A DNA stretch of 64,000 nt. Origin: Planococcus sp. PAMC 21323 (GTDB lineage: Bacteria > Bacillota > Bacilli > Bacillales_A > Planococcaceae). Position numbers and translations under genes: made by a program. The stretch spans positions 2,108,001 to 2,172,000 of the forward strand of contig NZ_CP009129.1 in assembly GCF_000785555.1 (NCBI RefSeq). The letters are read 5' to 3'. The notes under the pieces were generated by a model that saw only the letters and a program-made list of their open reading frames with translations, did not search any database and was not told the DNA's origin. This document shows positions 46,601-54,492 of the stretch, piece after piece. Position 1 is the first letter of the stretch, and the number at the start of each line of letters is the position of its first letter.

Positions 46601-47060
46601 TCGGTGCACCTGCTTCAGCTAAAGAAGAACGGATAGCGCTTAACTCTACGCAATCTACGCAATAACGAGCAAATTCTTTTACCAATTGTTCGATTTGGTC
46701 AGTAAATCCTCTTTTACCCGCTGCTCTTCGAAACAATTGGAAATCTTCACGATGATCTTCGAGCAAGCTACGAATTAGCATCCTGTAGCCGAAAGTATCT
46801 ACTTCTTTTCGACTAATGCCACCTACTTCTTGAAGTACACGCCAAGCTAATCGTTTAAACGTAACTGCTTGCGCTCGAATCATGCCATTCATATTATATG
46901 CGGCAGCCAGTCGATATTCGGTAGAAAAAGACATTTGGTCCGGTACAATAAGAAAAATCGGATCTCCATCTGCTTGTCGTTTTAACTCATCTACTATTTC
47001 TTCTTGAACAAAGCGCGTTTTCCCCGCTCCTGCTCTACCATAAACAATACGTAATGACAC
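43584..47060 (-). CDS. addB: ATP-dependent nuclease subunit B (AddB)
   Basis: 1158 residues, the partner of AddA. Walker-like GRAGAGKTRF is at about 8-17. The degenerate helicase part carries FVVGANDGVLP. The C-terminal nuclease has RIVDYKSS, and four cysteines bracket it for an Fe-S cluster: YGCPFAHYV (about 790) and CQFCSYRSVC near the end. It recognises Chi in Bacillus. AGGAGGAGTG precedes the ATG. It is first in addB-addA; the sbcDC genes that follow in B. subtilis are absent here. Confidence 0.96.
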   Translation of the reverse strand: MSLRIVYGRAGAGKTRFVQEEIVDELKRQADGDPIFLIVPDQMSFSTEYRLAAAYNMNGMIRAQAVTFKRLAWRVLQEVGGISRKEVDTFGYRMLIRSLLEDHREDFQLFRRAAGKRGFTDQIEQLVKEFARYCVDCVELSAIRSSLAEAGAPKTLLDKAEDLELILTEIENRLGKVFVDSEGHLALLSEKIPHSDLIKSSTIYIDGFVTFTAREYEILFELMKHAKSVTIALPMDEQTDPNDEQTLFYQSANTARRLTEQAAKEGIDIENSISLALPRRFMNPELEHVERHFDDLPTRKIQGQGNVSLVEASNRRAEMHAVARAIREQVRNGFRYNEIAILYRQPEIYDELINTIFPQYEIPYFISQKKSMLHHPLIEFSRSVLEAAVSNYSYESIFRAVKTDLFFPQGPATKWRERSDLLENFVIANGIYGERWFDEKRWFYKKYRGLEFHTSIQTDEELAAQVELHAVRDLIREPLAQLKEQLKMSKTGRDIAESLFLFIEKMDVYAKIQDLREREESEHRLLDASEHEQAWNQWVGVLDQFVLMFGDKEVDLPTAVKILDEGFETLEFSRIPPSLDQVMVSKIDLARLMDIKSVFVVGANDGVLPKRIEQEGLLTDTDREWFSQIGFELAPTSKMRLMDETYMVYRAFTSASDLLTVSFPIADEEGKALLPSLYIQKLKDMFSIETVPAVIDPEELVDTSPMAYISHPRATLAYLTSQMRSGELSAEWRAVYNYYEEDPFWSSIIKRILSPIKPNKADPLREAIAEPLYGTPISSSVSRVETYYGCPFAHYVAYGLRLEERSQYKLAAPAMGDLFHAAIKWISDEVLRLGVSWSSLTQAQCRNLAKEAIEQLSPYFVNHILISSHRYRYIQHKLEGIIRQTAYMLSKHAKVSGFVPIALEVGFGPKETIPPLEIALDRGRKMNVRGRIDRIDSTDIHGKPYLRIVDYKSSKQGLDLSNVYHGLSLQTFTYLDVALTHSERWLGEEAEPAGVLYFHIHNPMLKLTKLLTEEELEEEMAKSFKMNGLVVEDPEVIEAMDNQIEGYSNVIPVRLNKSGAVSASQSKTVIKEDMQTVRRFVRNKHQKAGNGILEGDTSITPYKMKEDTPCQFCSYRSVCQFDPADPDQSYRKLTAFSPDKAVELIRKETAADDTEKTD

Positions 47061-47137
47061 ACGATCACTCCTCCTATAAGAACGTTTGTTCTAATTTTAC
47101 GTTTTATTACGATCAAAAGCTACTAATAACTTTTTTA

Positions 47138-47764
47138 TTATTTTTGTTTTTTACGTTCTTCACTGGCTAATCGGAAATCCTCTTCCACTCTTTTATGTAA
47201 CCGTTTTTCAAGGATTTTCCCAATTACATAAAGTAAAATGATGACTAAAATAACAATTGCCGTTCGAATCGGTTGTGTGAAAAGGGCGCGCAAGTCATAC
47301 CCGACGAATGAAATTGTAAATACCATCACGAGCTTTCCTGCCATGACCGTTAATAAATAATAATGTTTTCGAATATTGGATAAGCCTGCAACCAAGTTTA
47401 CAAGTGCTGATGGAGTAAATGGTAAACACAATAATAAAAACAACGGACCAAAACCATTTCGCTCGACCCAATGAATCAATTTTTGAACTTTATCATGCCT
47501 GGTCATAAAATTCATAAAACGGGCTCTACCGTATTTACGTACCAGTAAAAATACGGCGTACGCCCCAATTACTGAACCTCCCCAAGAAAGTAAAAATCCT
47601 AACCACAATCCGTATGCTGTTGCGTTCGCAAAAACAAAAACAAACAGTGGTAAGAATGGTAAAAAAGCTTCAATAAAGGGCAAGAGGAATCCGATTAACG
47701 GACCAAAAGCCTTGTAGGATTGTGTTAACTCAACAATATTTTCCATTGAAAAAAAATCCGTCAT
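47138..47764 (-). CDS. TVP38/TMEM64 (DedA-like/VTT) membrane protein
   Basis: 208 residues with five to six hydrophobic segments. The VTT core is visible as FLPFIEAFLPFLPLFVFVFANA, a re-entrant-loop type motif, then GFLLSWGGSVIGAYAVFLLVRKYGRARF and LCLPFTPSALVNLVAGLSNIR. Related proteins are linked to lipid scrambling or undecaprenyl-phosphate and lipid transport; this one's substrate is unknown. The C-terminal tail is basic. It lies upstream of addB, as yhjE-like genes do in some Bacillales. Confidence 0.85.
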   Translation of the reverse strand: MTDFFSMENIVELTQSYKAFGPLIGFLLPFIEAFLPFLPLFVFVFANATAYGLWLGFLLSWGGSVIGAYAVFLLVRKYGRARFMNFMTRHDKVQKLIHWVERNGFGPLFLLLCLPFTPSALVNLVAGLSNIRKHYYLLTVMAGKLVMVFTISFVGYDLRALFTQPIRTAIVILVIILLYVIGKILEKRLHKRVEEDFRLASEERKKQK

Positions 47765-47903
47765 AAGCTCAGTCCTTTAAATTGTTTAATTTTTCTAATT
47801 TCCACTCCAAATCAAAAACATAGTGTGATATGCTATTATAATTACTTTACACTTTTTCAAAGACTTTGGAAAAGGAAATACTTATACATAAGGAGCGAAA
47901 GAG

Positions 47904-48599
47904 ATGAACGAACGTGAGTTTTCTGCCGGATTAAAGGCTGGGACTAGCATTGCAATCGGCTATTTCCCTATAGCATTAACCTTTGGTTTGCTAGCAAAAA
48001 CTACTGGGCTTTCTTTAGTACAAGCCACAGCCATGAGTATTTTTGTGTTTGCAGGTGCCTCACAGTATATTGCTTTATCCCTTATCACCGCTGGAGTAGC
48101 ACCCGTTGTCATTGTTTTGAATACATTTGTTGTCAATATTCGTCATTTTCTTATGACTGCTGCTCTTAATGAAAAAGTAGAGCCGGATGATAGATGGAAA
48201 AAAGCTTTATACGCATTTGGAATAACCGATGAAACCTTTTCTGTATTAGCCATACAAAAAAACAAAAAAATCACTACTGCTTTTGCTGCAGGTGTAATTG
48301 CTATTGCTTATGGAAGTTGGGTAGTGTTTACATCAATTGGACATTTGATTGGGGCAAACCTCCCACAGTTTCTTCAAGCTGCTATGTCGATTGCACTTTA
48401 CGCCATGTTTATCGGATTATTAGTGCCTTCGATGCGCGGCAATCGCAAAGTTGTTAGTTTAGCTTTAATTGCCGGAGCAATCAATTCTCTTTTTTATTTC
48501 ACAGAATGGTTGTCGACAGGTTGGGCCATTATGGTCTCAACTTTAGCATCGGCCATTTTCATTGAATGGATTTCTGGGAAAGGTGTGAAAAGATCTTGA
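47904..48599 (+). CDS. azlC: Branched-chain amino acid exporter large subunit AzlC
   Basis: 231 residues with several helices. The AzlC signature includes GTSIAIGYFPIALTFGLLAK, SIFVFAGASQYIALSLI and VVNIRHFLMTAALNEK. With AzlD it exports branched-chain amino acids or analogues such as azaleucine. AAGGAGCGAAAG precedes the ATG. Its stop overlaps the azlD start (TTGA). A TATAAT lies about 70 bp upstream, near 47836-47841. Confidence 0.92.
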   Translation: MNEREFSAGLKAGTSIAIGYFPIALTFGLLAKTTGLSLVQATAMSIFVFAGASQYIALSLITAGVAPVVIVLNTFVVNIRHFLMTAALNEKVEPDDRWKKALYAFGITDETFSVLAIQKNKKITTAFAAGVIAIAYGSWVVFTSIGHLIGANLPQFLQAAMSIALYAMFIGLLVPSMRGNRKVVSLALIAGAINSLFYFTEWLSTGWAIMVSTLASAIFIEWISGKGVKRS

Positions 48600-48901
48600 A
48601 CTCTTGGTATTGGTGGATGATCCTAGGTATGGCTATTGTAACTTATATACCACGTGCTATTCCGTTGACGTTTTTAGAAGGTCGCGAGTTGCCTGAAGCA
48701 ATTCAAAACGTGCTGCGAAATATTCCATATGCGGTGTTGGGTGCATTGATTTTTCCAGCAGTCTTTTTTATACAAGAAAATATATGGTTTGGTGTTATTG
48801 GTGCTGTTGCTGCATTCGGTATCGCGATTGTTGGCGCAAACGTAGTGATTGTTGTTCTTGGATCGATTGCTGTACTTGCAATCATAAGTGGTTTTCTATA
48901 A
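48596..48901 (+). CDS. azlD: Branched-chain amino acid exporter small subunit AzlD
   Basis: 101 residues, three to four helices. ILGMAIVTYIPRAIPLTFLEGRELP is the AzlD signature, followed by LRNIPYAVLGALIFPAVFF. I place the start at TTG 48596, overlapping the azlC TGA, because translation from the in-frame ATG at 48566 would add a charged non-family N-terminus. AAAGGTG lies about 12 bases before TTG, so coupling is likely. Confidence 0.88.
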   Translation: MNSWYWWMILGMAIVTYIPRAIPLTFLEGRELPEAIQNVLRNIPYAVLGALIFPAVFFIQENIWFGVIGAVAAFGIAIVGANVVIVVLGSIAVLAIISGFL

Positions 48902-48911
48902 AAATATAGAC

Positions 48912-48953
48912 AAAAAAAGCCGTTACTCATTTTCATGAGCTTCGGCTTTTTTT
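48912..48953. terminator. Convergent terminator, azlD and csbA
   Basis: AAAAAAAGCCG and CGGCTTTTTTT close a compound hairpin with an inner CTCAT-TTTC-ATGAG stem. T-runs on both strands; overlaps the csbA end. Confidence 0.85.
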
Positions 48954-49180
48954 CTGCGATTAAACATTCTTGTTGAATACCAAAATCCTGCAGTAAGTGA
49001 CGCTGCGTTCGCAATGAACAACAACCATGTATGGGTATATCCTGCGTATACGGCTGCAGCCATTAAGGCTACAGTTAAAATCAACGCGACAATATGATTA
49101 AATGTCACTCTTGTAAACAAAATAACGAGCAACCCTGGTACTAAAAGAGACAAGAAAAACTTTGTTACCATAGATTCCAT
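48923..49180 (-). CDS. csbA: CsbA-like small membrane protein
   Basis: 85 residues, three helices. FTRVTFNHIVALILTVALMAAAVYAGYT matches the CsbA (DUF2198) family, a SigB-regulated protein of unknown function in B. subtilis. The C-terminus is highly charged (NRRKKAEAHENE). AAGGAGATATA precedes the ATG. It starts 12 bp after minJ, as these genes lie near each other in B. subtilis. No SigB promoter is visible in the end of minJ. Confidence 0.82.
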   Translation of the reverse strand: MESMVTKFFLSLLVPGLLVILFTRVTFNHIVALILTVALMAAAVYAGYTHTWLLFIANAASLTAGFWYSTRMFNRRKKAEAHENE

Positions 49181-49192
49181 TAATATATCTCC

Positions 49193-50350
49193 TTAATTGA
49201 CCACTAGTAGTCCAAGACGATGGTGGTCATGACGGAAAATAACGTGTTGGCGCAAACGTACTTCTAAATTATGATCTAGTACTTCTAATCGACAATGTGC
49301 TGCATTTACTTGAATTGCCTCGTATAGTTCAGATTCATTTGAAATGGCAATGCCATTTACTTTACGAATCACTTCACCGCGCATTAAGCCCATCTTGTCT
49401 GCAGGAGAACCTGGCAAAACATCAATAATCATAACGCCTTGTGGTTGAGGGGTTACAGCATAATTGCCGCTACGTTCTTTTAATGCGAAATGAACAGCAA
49501 TCGCAATGCGCCCGATAACTCCAGCTATTAATGCAATAGCGGCTAATGGTTGCCATAACAATGCAGCTAAGCCAATAGCGATAATGCTAACACCTAAAGT
49601 AGATACCGCTTTACCAACTAAAGGGTAAAGGTAAACTGGCAAGGTACGCTGAGTACGGCCTATAAATCCGAACACGACGGGGAAAAGAATTAACGAGAAG
49701 TTCGATTCTCCGATCGGCAGTTGCGGCCAGTAAGGTGCATATGATTCAAGTAACGAACCTGGCACGACAAACAAAATCGGTAACAACCATAAACGCTTTG
49801 AAATATACGCTGCTGCTTTAAGACCGCGTCCTGATTTATGTAACCGAGGAGAAGCAGCTTCTGCTGCCGCTTTATCAATCATTTTACCTTCTGCAAAAAC
49901 CAATGCTCCTGCAATCAGCACGACAGGGATTAACCATTGATAAGAAAATTCTGTTCCTTCGAATTTAAATAAACCGAAGTTCAAGATCCAGTCATTAGCA
50001 TGAAACAACCAGCTAAGACCTACAGCGGCTGTAGTCAAATAAATAAATGACCCCGCTTGATAAAATGAAGTTGCCATTAATAAAATGGAAATGATACTCA
50101 AAGCAATTAACCAATCCATTGGAACAACTAACCCAATTCCCACAAACAATACAGAAAGAATAAGAGCATACAACCAGCTATCTTTTAGTAACCGCTTAAA
50201 CTCAGTCAATCCGTAAACAATACGAATCCTAAAAATCTTGCGCTCTTTTTTTACCCGATAATATCCTAACAACACTGCAGCAAGCAGCGCGATGTATAAA
50301 ACGGGATTCACAAAAAACTTACCTATCACTAACATTAAATCCATTATCAC
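49193..50350 (-). CDS. minJ: Cell-division topological determinant MinJ
   Basis: 385 residues. About six to eight transmembrane helices (residues 1-280) precede a C-terminal PDZ domain (about 295-385) reading GVMIIDVLPGSPADKMGLMRGEVIRKVNG. This layout, and the order cccB-ftsE-ftsX ... minJ-csbA, identify MinJ (YvjD). In Bacillus it bridges DivIVA to MinCD and to division proteins. The start is GTG at 50350 or ATG at 50344; neither has a strong RBS. The ctpB gene that lies between ftsX and minJ in B. subtilis is absent, and two sulfur/redox genes occupy the place. Confidence 0.88.
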   Translation of the reverse strand: MIMDLMLVIGKFFVNPVLYIALLAAVLLGYYRVKKERKIFRIRIVYGLTEFKRLLKDSWLYALILSVLFVGIGLVVPMDWLIALSIISILLMATSFYQAGSFIYLTTAAVGLSWLFHANDWILNFGLFKFEGTEFSYQWLIPVVLIAGALVFAEGKMIDKAAAEAASPRLHKSGRGLKAAAYISKRLWLLPILFVVPGSLLESYAPYWPQLPIGESNFSLILFPVVFGFIGRTQRTLPVYLYPLVGKAVSTLGVSIIAIGLAALLWQPLAAIALIAGVIGRIAIAVHFALKERSGNYAVTPQPQGVMIIDVLPGSPADKMGLMRGEVIRKVNGIAISNESELYEAIQVNAAHCRLEVLDHNLEVRLRQHVIFRHDHHRLGLLVVN

Positions 50351-50434
50351 TTTACTTACACCATCCTATCACCGGCAATTGACGTTACTACTCATTGTAA
50401 CAAAGAAAACCGGCTTTCTGCACTTCTTTTTCAG

Positions 50435-51541
50435 TTAAACGAATGCGGCACCCAATTGTTCTAAAATATCCTCTGTTCCTTCAATGCCTGCAGACAATCG
50501 AACTACTTGTCGCGTGACACCCACTTTTACTTTTTCTTCTGCTGAAAGAGCTCTATGCGATGTTCCGTAAGGATAAGAGACCGTTGTTTCGACGCCTGCC
50601 AATGTCGGTACGATCTTGATCCAACCAAGAGATGAAAAGAAACTCGATACATCAACTGTTTCTGGCAGTTCAAAAGATACGATGGCACCTACACCTGGAT
50701 ACCAAACTCGTGCTTTATCTTCTAAAAATGTGGCAATTGCTTGCGCATTTTCTGTTTGTTTTTTCATTCTTAAAGCTAAAGTCTTAACTCCTCGAATCGT
50801 TAACCACGCTTCAAACGGACTCAAATTCAGGCCTAAGTTTACTACGCGCTTTTCGGCAATATCGATTAACGCTGCATCCCCAACTAAAACACCCGCTGTG
50901 ACATCGCTATGGCCACCTAGATACTTTGTTGCACTATGAGCGACTAAGTCTGCGCCAAGCGTATAGGGAGTCATTGTGTACGGCGTAGCGAAGGTATTAT
51001 CAATCATAATCCGAACACCATACTGGTTTTTCAATTCTACAAGAGCTTCCATATTTTCGAGACGCAAAAATGGATTCGTAATCGATTCACTAAATACTAA
51101 TTTCACTTCAGGAATGTCGATTAAAATCCGCTCAACTTCTGTCATATCCGAAAAGTCGGCAAAATGAACTTCGATTCCCATTAACGTAAGTTCTTCTTTT
51201 AATAAATGAAATGTTCCACCGTAAACATCTTGAGCAGCTAAAATATGGTCACCGACTTTTACCACAGATAAAATCCCAGCCAAAATGGCTGAAGTACCGG
51301 AAGAAGCTGAAACGCCTTTTGGAGCTTTTTCCAAATCCGCTACAGTTTGCCCTAAAGCATCTGTATTGGGATTTGCTGTTCGCGAATATAAATAGGTCCC
51401 GTTCCCTTCATAATAGCCTTCAAGCTCTTCAAGAGAAGAAAAGGAAAATGCAGAAGTCTGGTAAAGTGGCATGACTTTCGATTGAATCGTCCGTTCTTTC
51501 ATCGTAGCGGTATGTACTGACTTGGTCTCGATTGTTGTCAT
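50435..51541 (-). CDS. Cys/Met-metabolism PLP enzyme (cystathionine gamma-synthase/lyase type)
   Basis: 368 residues. PLP-family landmarks are YSRTANPNTDAL, SGTSAILAGIL, AQDVYGGTFHLL, FSESITNPFLRLEN, IDNTFATPY and the Schiff-base lysine in SATKYLGGHSD (K206). The family includes MetI (O-acyl-homoserine to cystathionine), MetC and MccB; sequence alone does not settle the reaction. No S-box leader is present because the thioredoxin-like gene lies only 11 bp upstream, so the two are probably co-transcribed. Confidence 0.87.
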   Translation of the reverse strand: MTTIETKSVHTATMKERTIQSKVMPLYQTSAFSFSSLEELEGYYEGNGTYLYSRTANPNTDALGQTVADLEKAPKGVSASSGTSAILAGILSVVKVGDHILAAQDVYGGTFHLLKEELTLMGIEVHFADFSDMTEVERILIDIPEVKLVFSESITNPFLRLENMEALVELKNQYGVRIMIDNTFATPYTMTPYTLGADLVAHSATKYLGGHSDVTAGVLVGDAALIDIAEKRVVNLGLNLSPFEAWLTIRGVKTLALRMKKQTENAQAIATFLEDKARVWYPGVGAIVSFELPETVDVSSFFSSLGWIKIVPTLAGVETTVSYPYGTSHRALSAEEKVKVGVTRQVVRLSAGIEGTEDILEQLGAAFV

Positions 51542-51552
51542 CTTTTCATCCC

Positions 51553-52131
51553 CTATTCCATTTCTTTAACTAACTGCTCCATCATAGGCGCATCCATCGG
51601 TCCTACAATTTTGTTTTGAATACGTCCTTTTGTATCGATCATATAAGAAGTTGGAATAGACACTGTTTGGTAAGTTGACCCAACAGCACCCTTTTCATCC
51701 ATAGGAATTGAAAACTTCAATCCAAATTCTTCAACAAAATCCTCTATTGATTTAAGTCCTTTGTCTTCCGTTGTTAAATTAACTGCTAAAATGACAACAT
51801 TGTCCTCTTCAGCTTGTTCTTCAAAATAACTTTGCATATGAGGCATTTCAGCTCGGCAAGGTGGACACCATGTAGCCCAAAAATTTAAAATTACTTTTTG
51901 GCCTTGATAATCGGACAAAGTCACGACATCCCCGTCTAAAGTAGTTAATTGAAAATCAGGCGCTTTTTCTCCTTTTGCCAACCCTTCTTCTGTTGGTAAA
52001 AAGTCTACGTCACTGCCAAGAGCCATATTATTAAGAGCTTCAGATTCTGCGGTGTTGTTTTTAACGGCACCTATTATGACGATTGTTATCATAACAGCAA
52101 GTAGTACTAAGCCGATAATTTTTTTTGGCAT
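51553..52131 (-). CDS. Membrane-anchored thioredoxin-like protein (ResA/TlpA family)
   Basis: 192 residues. An N-terminal helix (IGLVLLAVMITIVIIGAV, about 5-22) anchors an extracytosolic thioredoxin fold. The redox site is WCPPC with C89 and C92, preceded by ILNFWAT and followed by EMPHM. The cis-proline segment reads VSIPTSYMID. Such proteins reduce apocytochrome c or spore/envelope disulfides; the nearby cccB makes cytochrome c maturation plausible. It lies upstream of a transsulfuration enzyme. Confidence 0.88.
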   Translation of the reverse strand: MPKKIIGLVLLAVMITIVIIGAVKNNTAESEALNNMALGSDVDFLPTEEGLAKGEKAPDFQLTTLDGDVVTLSDYQGQKVILNFWATWCPPCRAEMPHMQSYFEEQAEEDNVVILAVNLTTEDKGLKSIEDFVEEFGLKFSIPMDEKGAVGSTYQTVSIPTSYMIDTKGRIQNKIVGPMDAPMMEQLVKEME

Positions 52132-52221
52132 CAGTGCTCCACTCCATTCAACTTTATCATACGATAAATTGGACAGCTTATTCCACTATGTTTATTTAAA
52201 AATGTGACGATTTAACTGAAA

Positions 52222-52258
52222 ACAAAAAACAGTCGACATTTTTATGCCGACTGTTTCT
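52222..52258 (-). terminator. Terminator after ftsX
   Basis: AACAGTCGGCAT pairs with ATGTCGACTGTT (one mismatch), then a T-run on the minus strand. Confidence 0.85.
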
Positions 52259-52273
52259 CTATTTAAAACTAAT

Positions 52274-53158
52274 TTATACACGTAAAAATTTTCTGATTGA
52301 CATAAAGCTTCCCCATACACCGATAAATACGCCCATCAATAAAATCAAGGCACTTACTTGGTAAATAAAAGGGGCAAAGTCTAACAGCTGAATCAATTCG
52401 CCACTCAAACGTGGCTGTGCAAATTCAGTGACTTTTTTGTACAAGAGTGCGACAAGACCGATAGGAATAAGAGAACCTAATATGCCGAGCCACATGCCTT
52501 CCAAAATAAATGGAATGCGGACGAACCAGTTTGTAGCACCAACTAATTTCATAATTTCGATTTCGCGACGTCTTGCGACAATCGTGATTCGAATCGTATT
52601 AGATATTAAGAACATCGCTGTAAACAATAACGCTAAAATCAAAATGAGTCCTACATTTCTTCCTGCATTCAAGAAATTGAATAGTTTCTCAATTTTACCT
52701 TCACCGTATTTTACATTTTCGATATTTTCTAAAGCTGAAATTTCTTTGGCTACGTTTTTAGTTTGCTGCGGATCTATTGCTTTTACGTAAAATACGTCAA
52801 ACAATGGATTGCTTTGTTCAAATAAACTTAACTCATCTCCGAAATCAAGAACCAAATCTGTCAACTCTTCTTCTTTTGTGGAAAAGTTTGTCGATTCGAC
52901 ACCCGGTATTTCGGTTATTTGAGTTTCTAAGTCATTCACTGTTTCTTCTGTTGCATCTAATGAAACAAACACTTTAATCTCAACATCATTTTCAAGATCA
53001 TCGGCTACTTTGTTTAAGTTCATCATAATTAAAACAAATACCCCTACTAACAATAACGTAACGGTAACTGCACTAACAGATGCAAATGTCATCCAGCTAT
53101 TACGACCAATACTTTTAAAACTTTCTTTTATGTGACGCAATAATGTTCTAGGCTTCAT
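52274..53158 (-). CDS. ftsX: Cell-division ABC transporter subunit FtsX
   Basis: 294 residues with four helices: one near 25-50, then three at the C-terminus. A large extracytosolic loop (about 50-165) is typical of FtsX and contacts cell-wall hydrolases. The MKPRTLLRHIKESFKSIGRNSWMT start and the IRITIVARRREIEIMKLVGATNWFVRIPF MacB-like core are characteristic. The ATG at 53158 lies inside the ftsE stop region (overlap 11 bp) after GGAGGTGAT; an in-frame GTG at 53176 is less likely. Confidence 0.95.
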   Translation of the reverse strand: MKPRTLLRHIKESFKSIGRNSWMTFASVSAVTVTLLLVGVFVLIMMNLNKVADDLENDVEIKVFVSLDATEETVNDLETQITEIPGVESTNFSTKEEELTDLVLDFGDELSLFEQSNPLFDVFYVKAIDPQQTKNVAKEISALENIENVKYGEGKIEKLFNFLNAGRNVGLILILALLFTAMFLISNTIRITIVARRREIEIMKLVGATNWFVRIPFILEGMWLGILGSLIPIGLVALLYKKVTEFAQPRLSGELIQLLDFAPFIYQVSALILLMGVFIGVWGSFMSIRKFLRV

Positions 53159-53834
53159 AACCGTAATCACCTCCAACTACATCACGAACAATTAATCCGC
53201 CTTCGATTGCAATAACTCGATGTCTAAGCGTATTAACAATTTGTTGGTTGTGCGTTGCCATAATAATGGTTGTGCCTGCTTTATTGATGCGTTCAAACAA
53301 GTCCATAATATCCCACGCTGTATCAGGGTCCAGATTTCCTGTTGGCTCATCTGCAATCATCACTTTTGGCATATTTACAATAGATCTAGCAATTGAAACA
53401 CGTTGTTGTTCCCCACCGGATAATTCAGTTGGAAACATTTTCGCTTTATGTTTTAAACCGACCAAATCCAACACTTCCATAACACGCCGCTTAATATCTG
53501 CCGGCTTTTCTTCAATTACTTCCAACGCAAACGCTACATTTTCATAAACATTTAGCTTCGTAAGCAATTTAAAATCTTGAAAGACAACACCAATTTGACG
53601 ACGTAACATCGGAACTTTCCGATTTTTTATCGTAGCGATATCAATATCATCTACAAACATTTGACCAGAAGATGGTCGCTCTTCACGATACATCATTTTG
53701 ATAAATGTCGATTTTCCTGCACCACTTGGTCCTACAATATATACAAATTCCCCTTGTTCGATCTCAACATTAAGACCGTTTAAAGCGACTATGCCATTCG
53801 GATACTTTTTGTAAACATTCTTCATTTGAATCAT
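53148..53834 (-). CDS. ftsE: Cell-division ATP-binding protein FtsE
   Basis: 228-residue ABC ATPase. Walker A GPSGAGKST, signature LSGGEQQRVSIARSIV, Walker B KVMIADEPTGNLD and switch ATHNQQ are visible. It starts MIQMKNVYKKYPNGIVAL, typical of FtsE. With FtsX it activates the D,L-endopeptidase CwlO in Bacillus. The RBS is GGTGGG. ftsX is coupled downstream; cccB lies 266 bp upstream. Confidence 0.96.
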   Translation of the reverse strand: MIQMKNVYKKYPNGIVALNGLNVEIEQGEFVYIVGPSGAGKSTFIKMMYREERPSSGQMFVDDIDIATIKNRKVPMLRRQIGVVFQDFKLLTKLNVYENVAFALEVIEEKPADIKRRVMEVLDLVGLKHKAKMFPTELSGGEQQRVSIARSIVNMPKVMIADEPTGNLDPDTAWDIMDLFERINKAGTTIIMATHNQQIVNTLRHRVIAIEGGLIVRDVVGGDYGYEA

Positions 53835-54073
53835 TTTTTATAACCCACCTATTATGAATTGGCTAATGCCAAAATTATTTCCATTGATTTTTGCAGCACA
53901 ACCATTATAACATCTTAAACCTTAAATTTTATTACATTTCTATTTCATTTAAAATTCAATTTGAATATACTGAACTATGTGTCAACAAGCTAATAAAGGT
54001 AATATTGCTTATTATTTTCTCATATTAAACCTAAAACAACGTAAAAAAGCGTTATTTTACACAAAAAAACACA

Positions 54074-54107
54074 AAAAAATAAACCTGCTAATATGCAGGT
54101 TTATTTC
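54074..54107 (-). terminator. cccB terminator overlapping its stop codon
   Basis: AATAAACCTGC pairs with GCAGGTTTATT around ATATTA, then a T-run on the minus strand. The stop (54101-54103) is in the 5' arm. Confidence 0.9.
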
Positions 54108-54439
54108 ATGTTGGCTAAATACTCCGCTACAGCGTCTGCTTCATCACCTTCGATAATTCCAGCAGGCATTGCACCTTGACCGTTTTCAATAACCGTACGA
54201 ATTTCATCTTGAGATAGACGAGATCCAACGTCATTTAATGCTGGGAAGTTTCCTGCACCTTCTAAGTTTTCACCATGACAAGAAATACAATTTTGTTGCA
54301 CCACTTGTTCTGCATCGATTTCAGTGGTTTCTCCCCCGTTACCTTCTGGTGTTGGTTCAGGTTCAGCCGTGTCTTCTCCGCCACATGCGCCAAGTATTAG
54401 CGTTGTACCGAAAAGCATAGCCATCAAGTGCTTTTTCAT
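54101..54439 (-). CDS. cccB: Cytochrome c-551 lipoprotein CccB
   Basis: 112 residues. The lipobox LGAC has its cysteine at 19, followed by an acidic Pro/Gly/Glu linker. The haem attachment motif CISCH is at 51-55, and the likely axial methionine is in GAMPAGI near residue 95. It is a membrane-tethered monohaem electron carrier near cytochrome oxidase. AGGAGGTCACC precedes the ATG. cccB beside ftsEX is conserved in Bacillus. Confidence 0.93.
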   Translation of the reverse strand: MKKHLMAMLFGTTLILGACGGEDTAEPEPTPEGNGGETTEIDAEQVVQQNCISCHGENLEGAGNFPALNDVGSRLSQDEIRTVIENGQGAMPAGIIEGDEADAVAEYLANMK

Positions 54440-54492
54440 TTGGTGACCTCCTCTAATTATTTATCTCTACCATATATTAGAGTATACCAAAC

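Noticed and set aside
51542..51552. S-box (SAM) riboswitch before the transsulfuration enzyme
   Set aside because: The upstream gene ends 11 bp away, which leaves no room for a leader.
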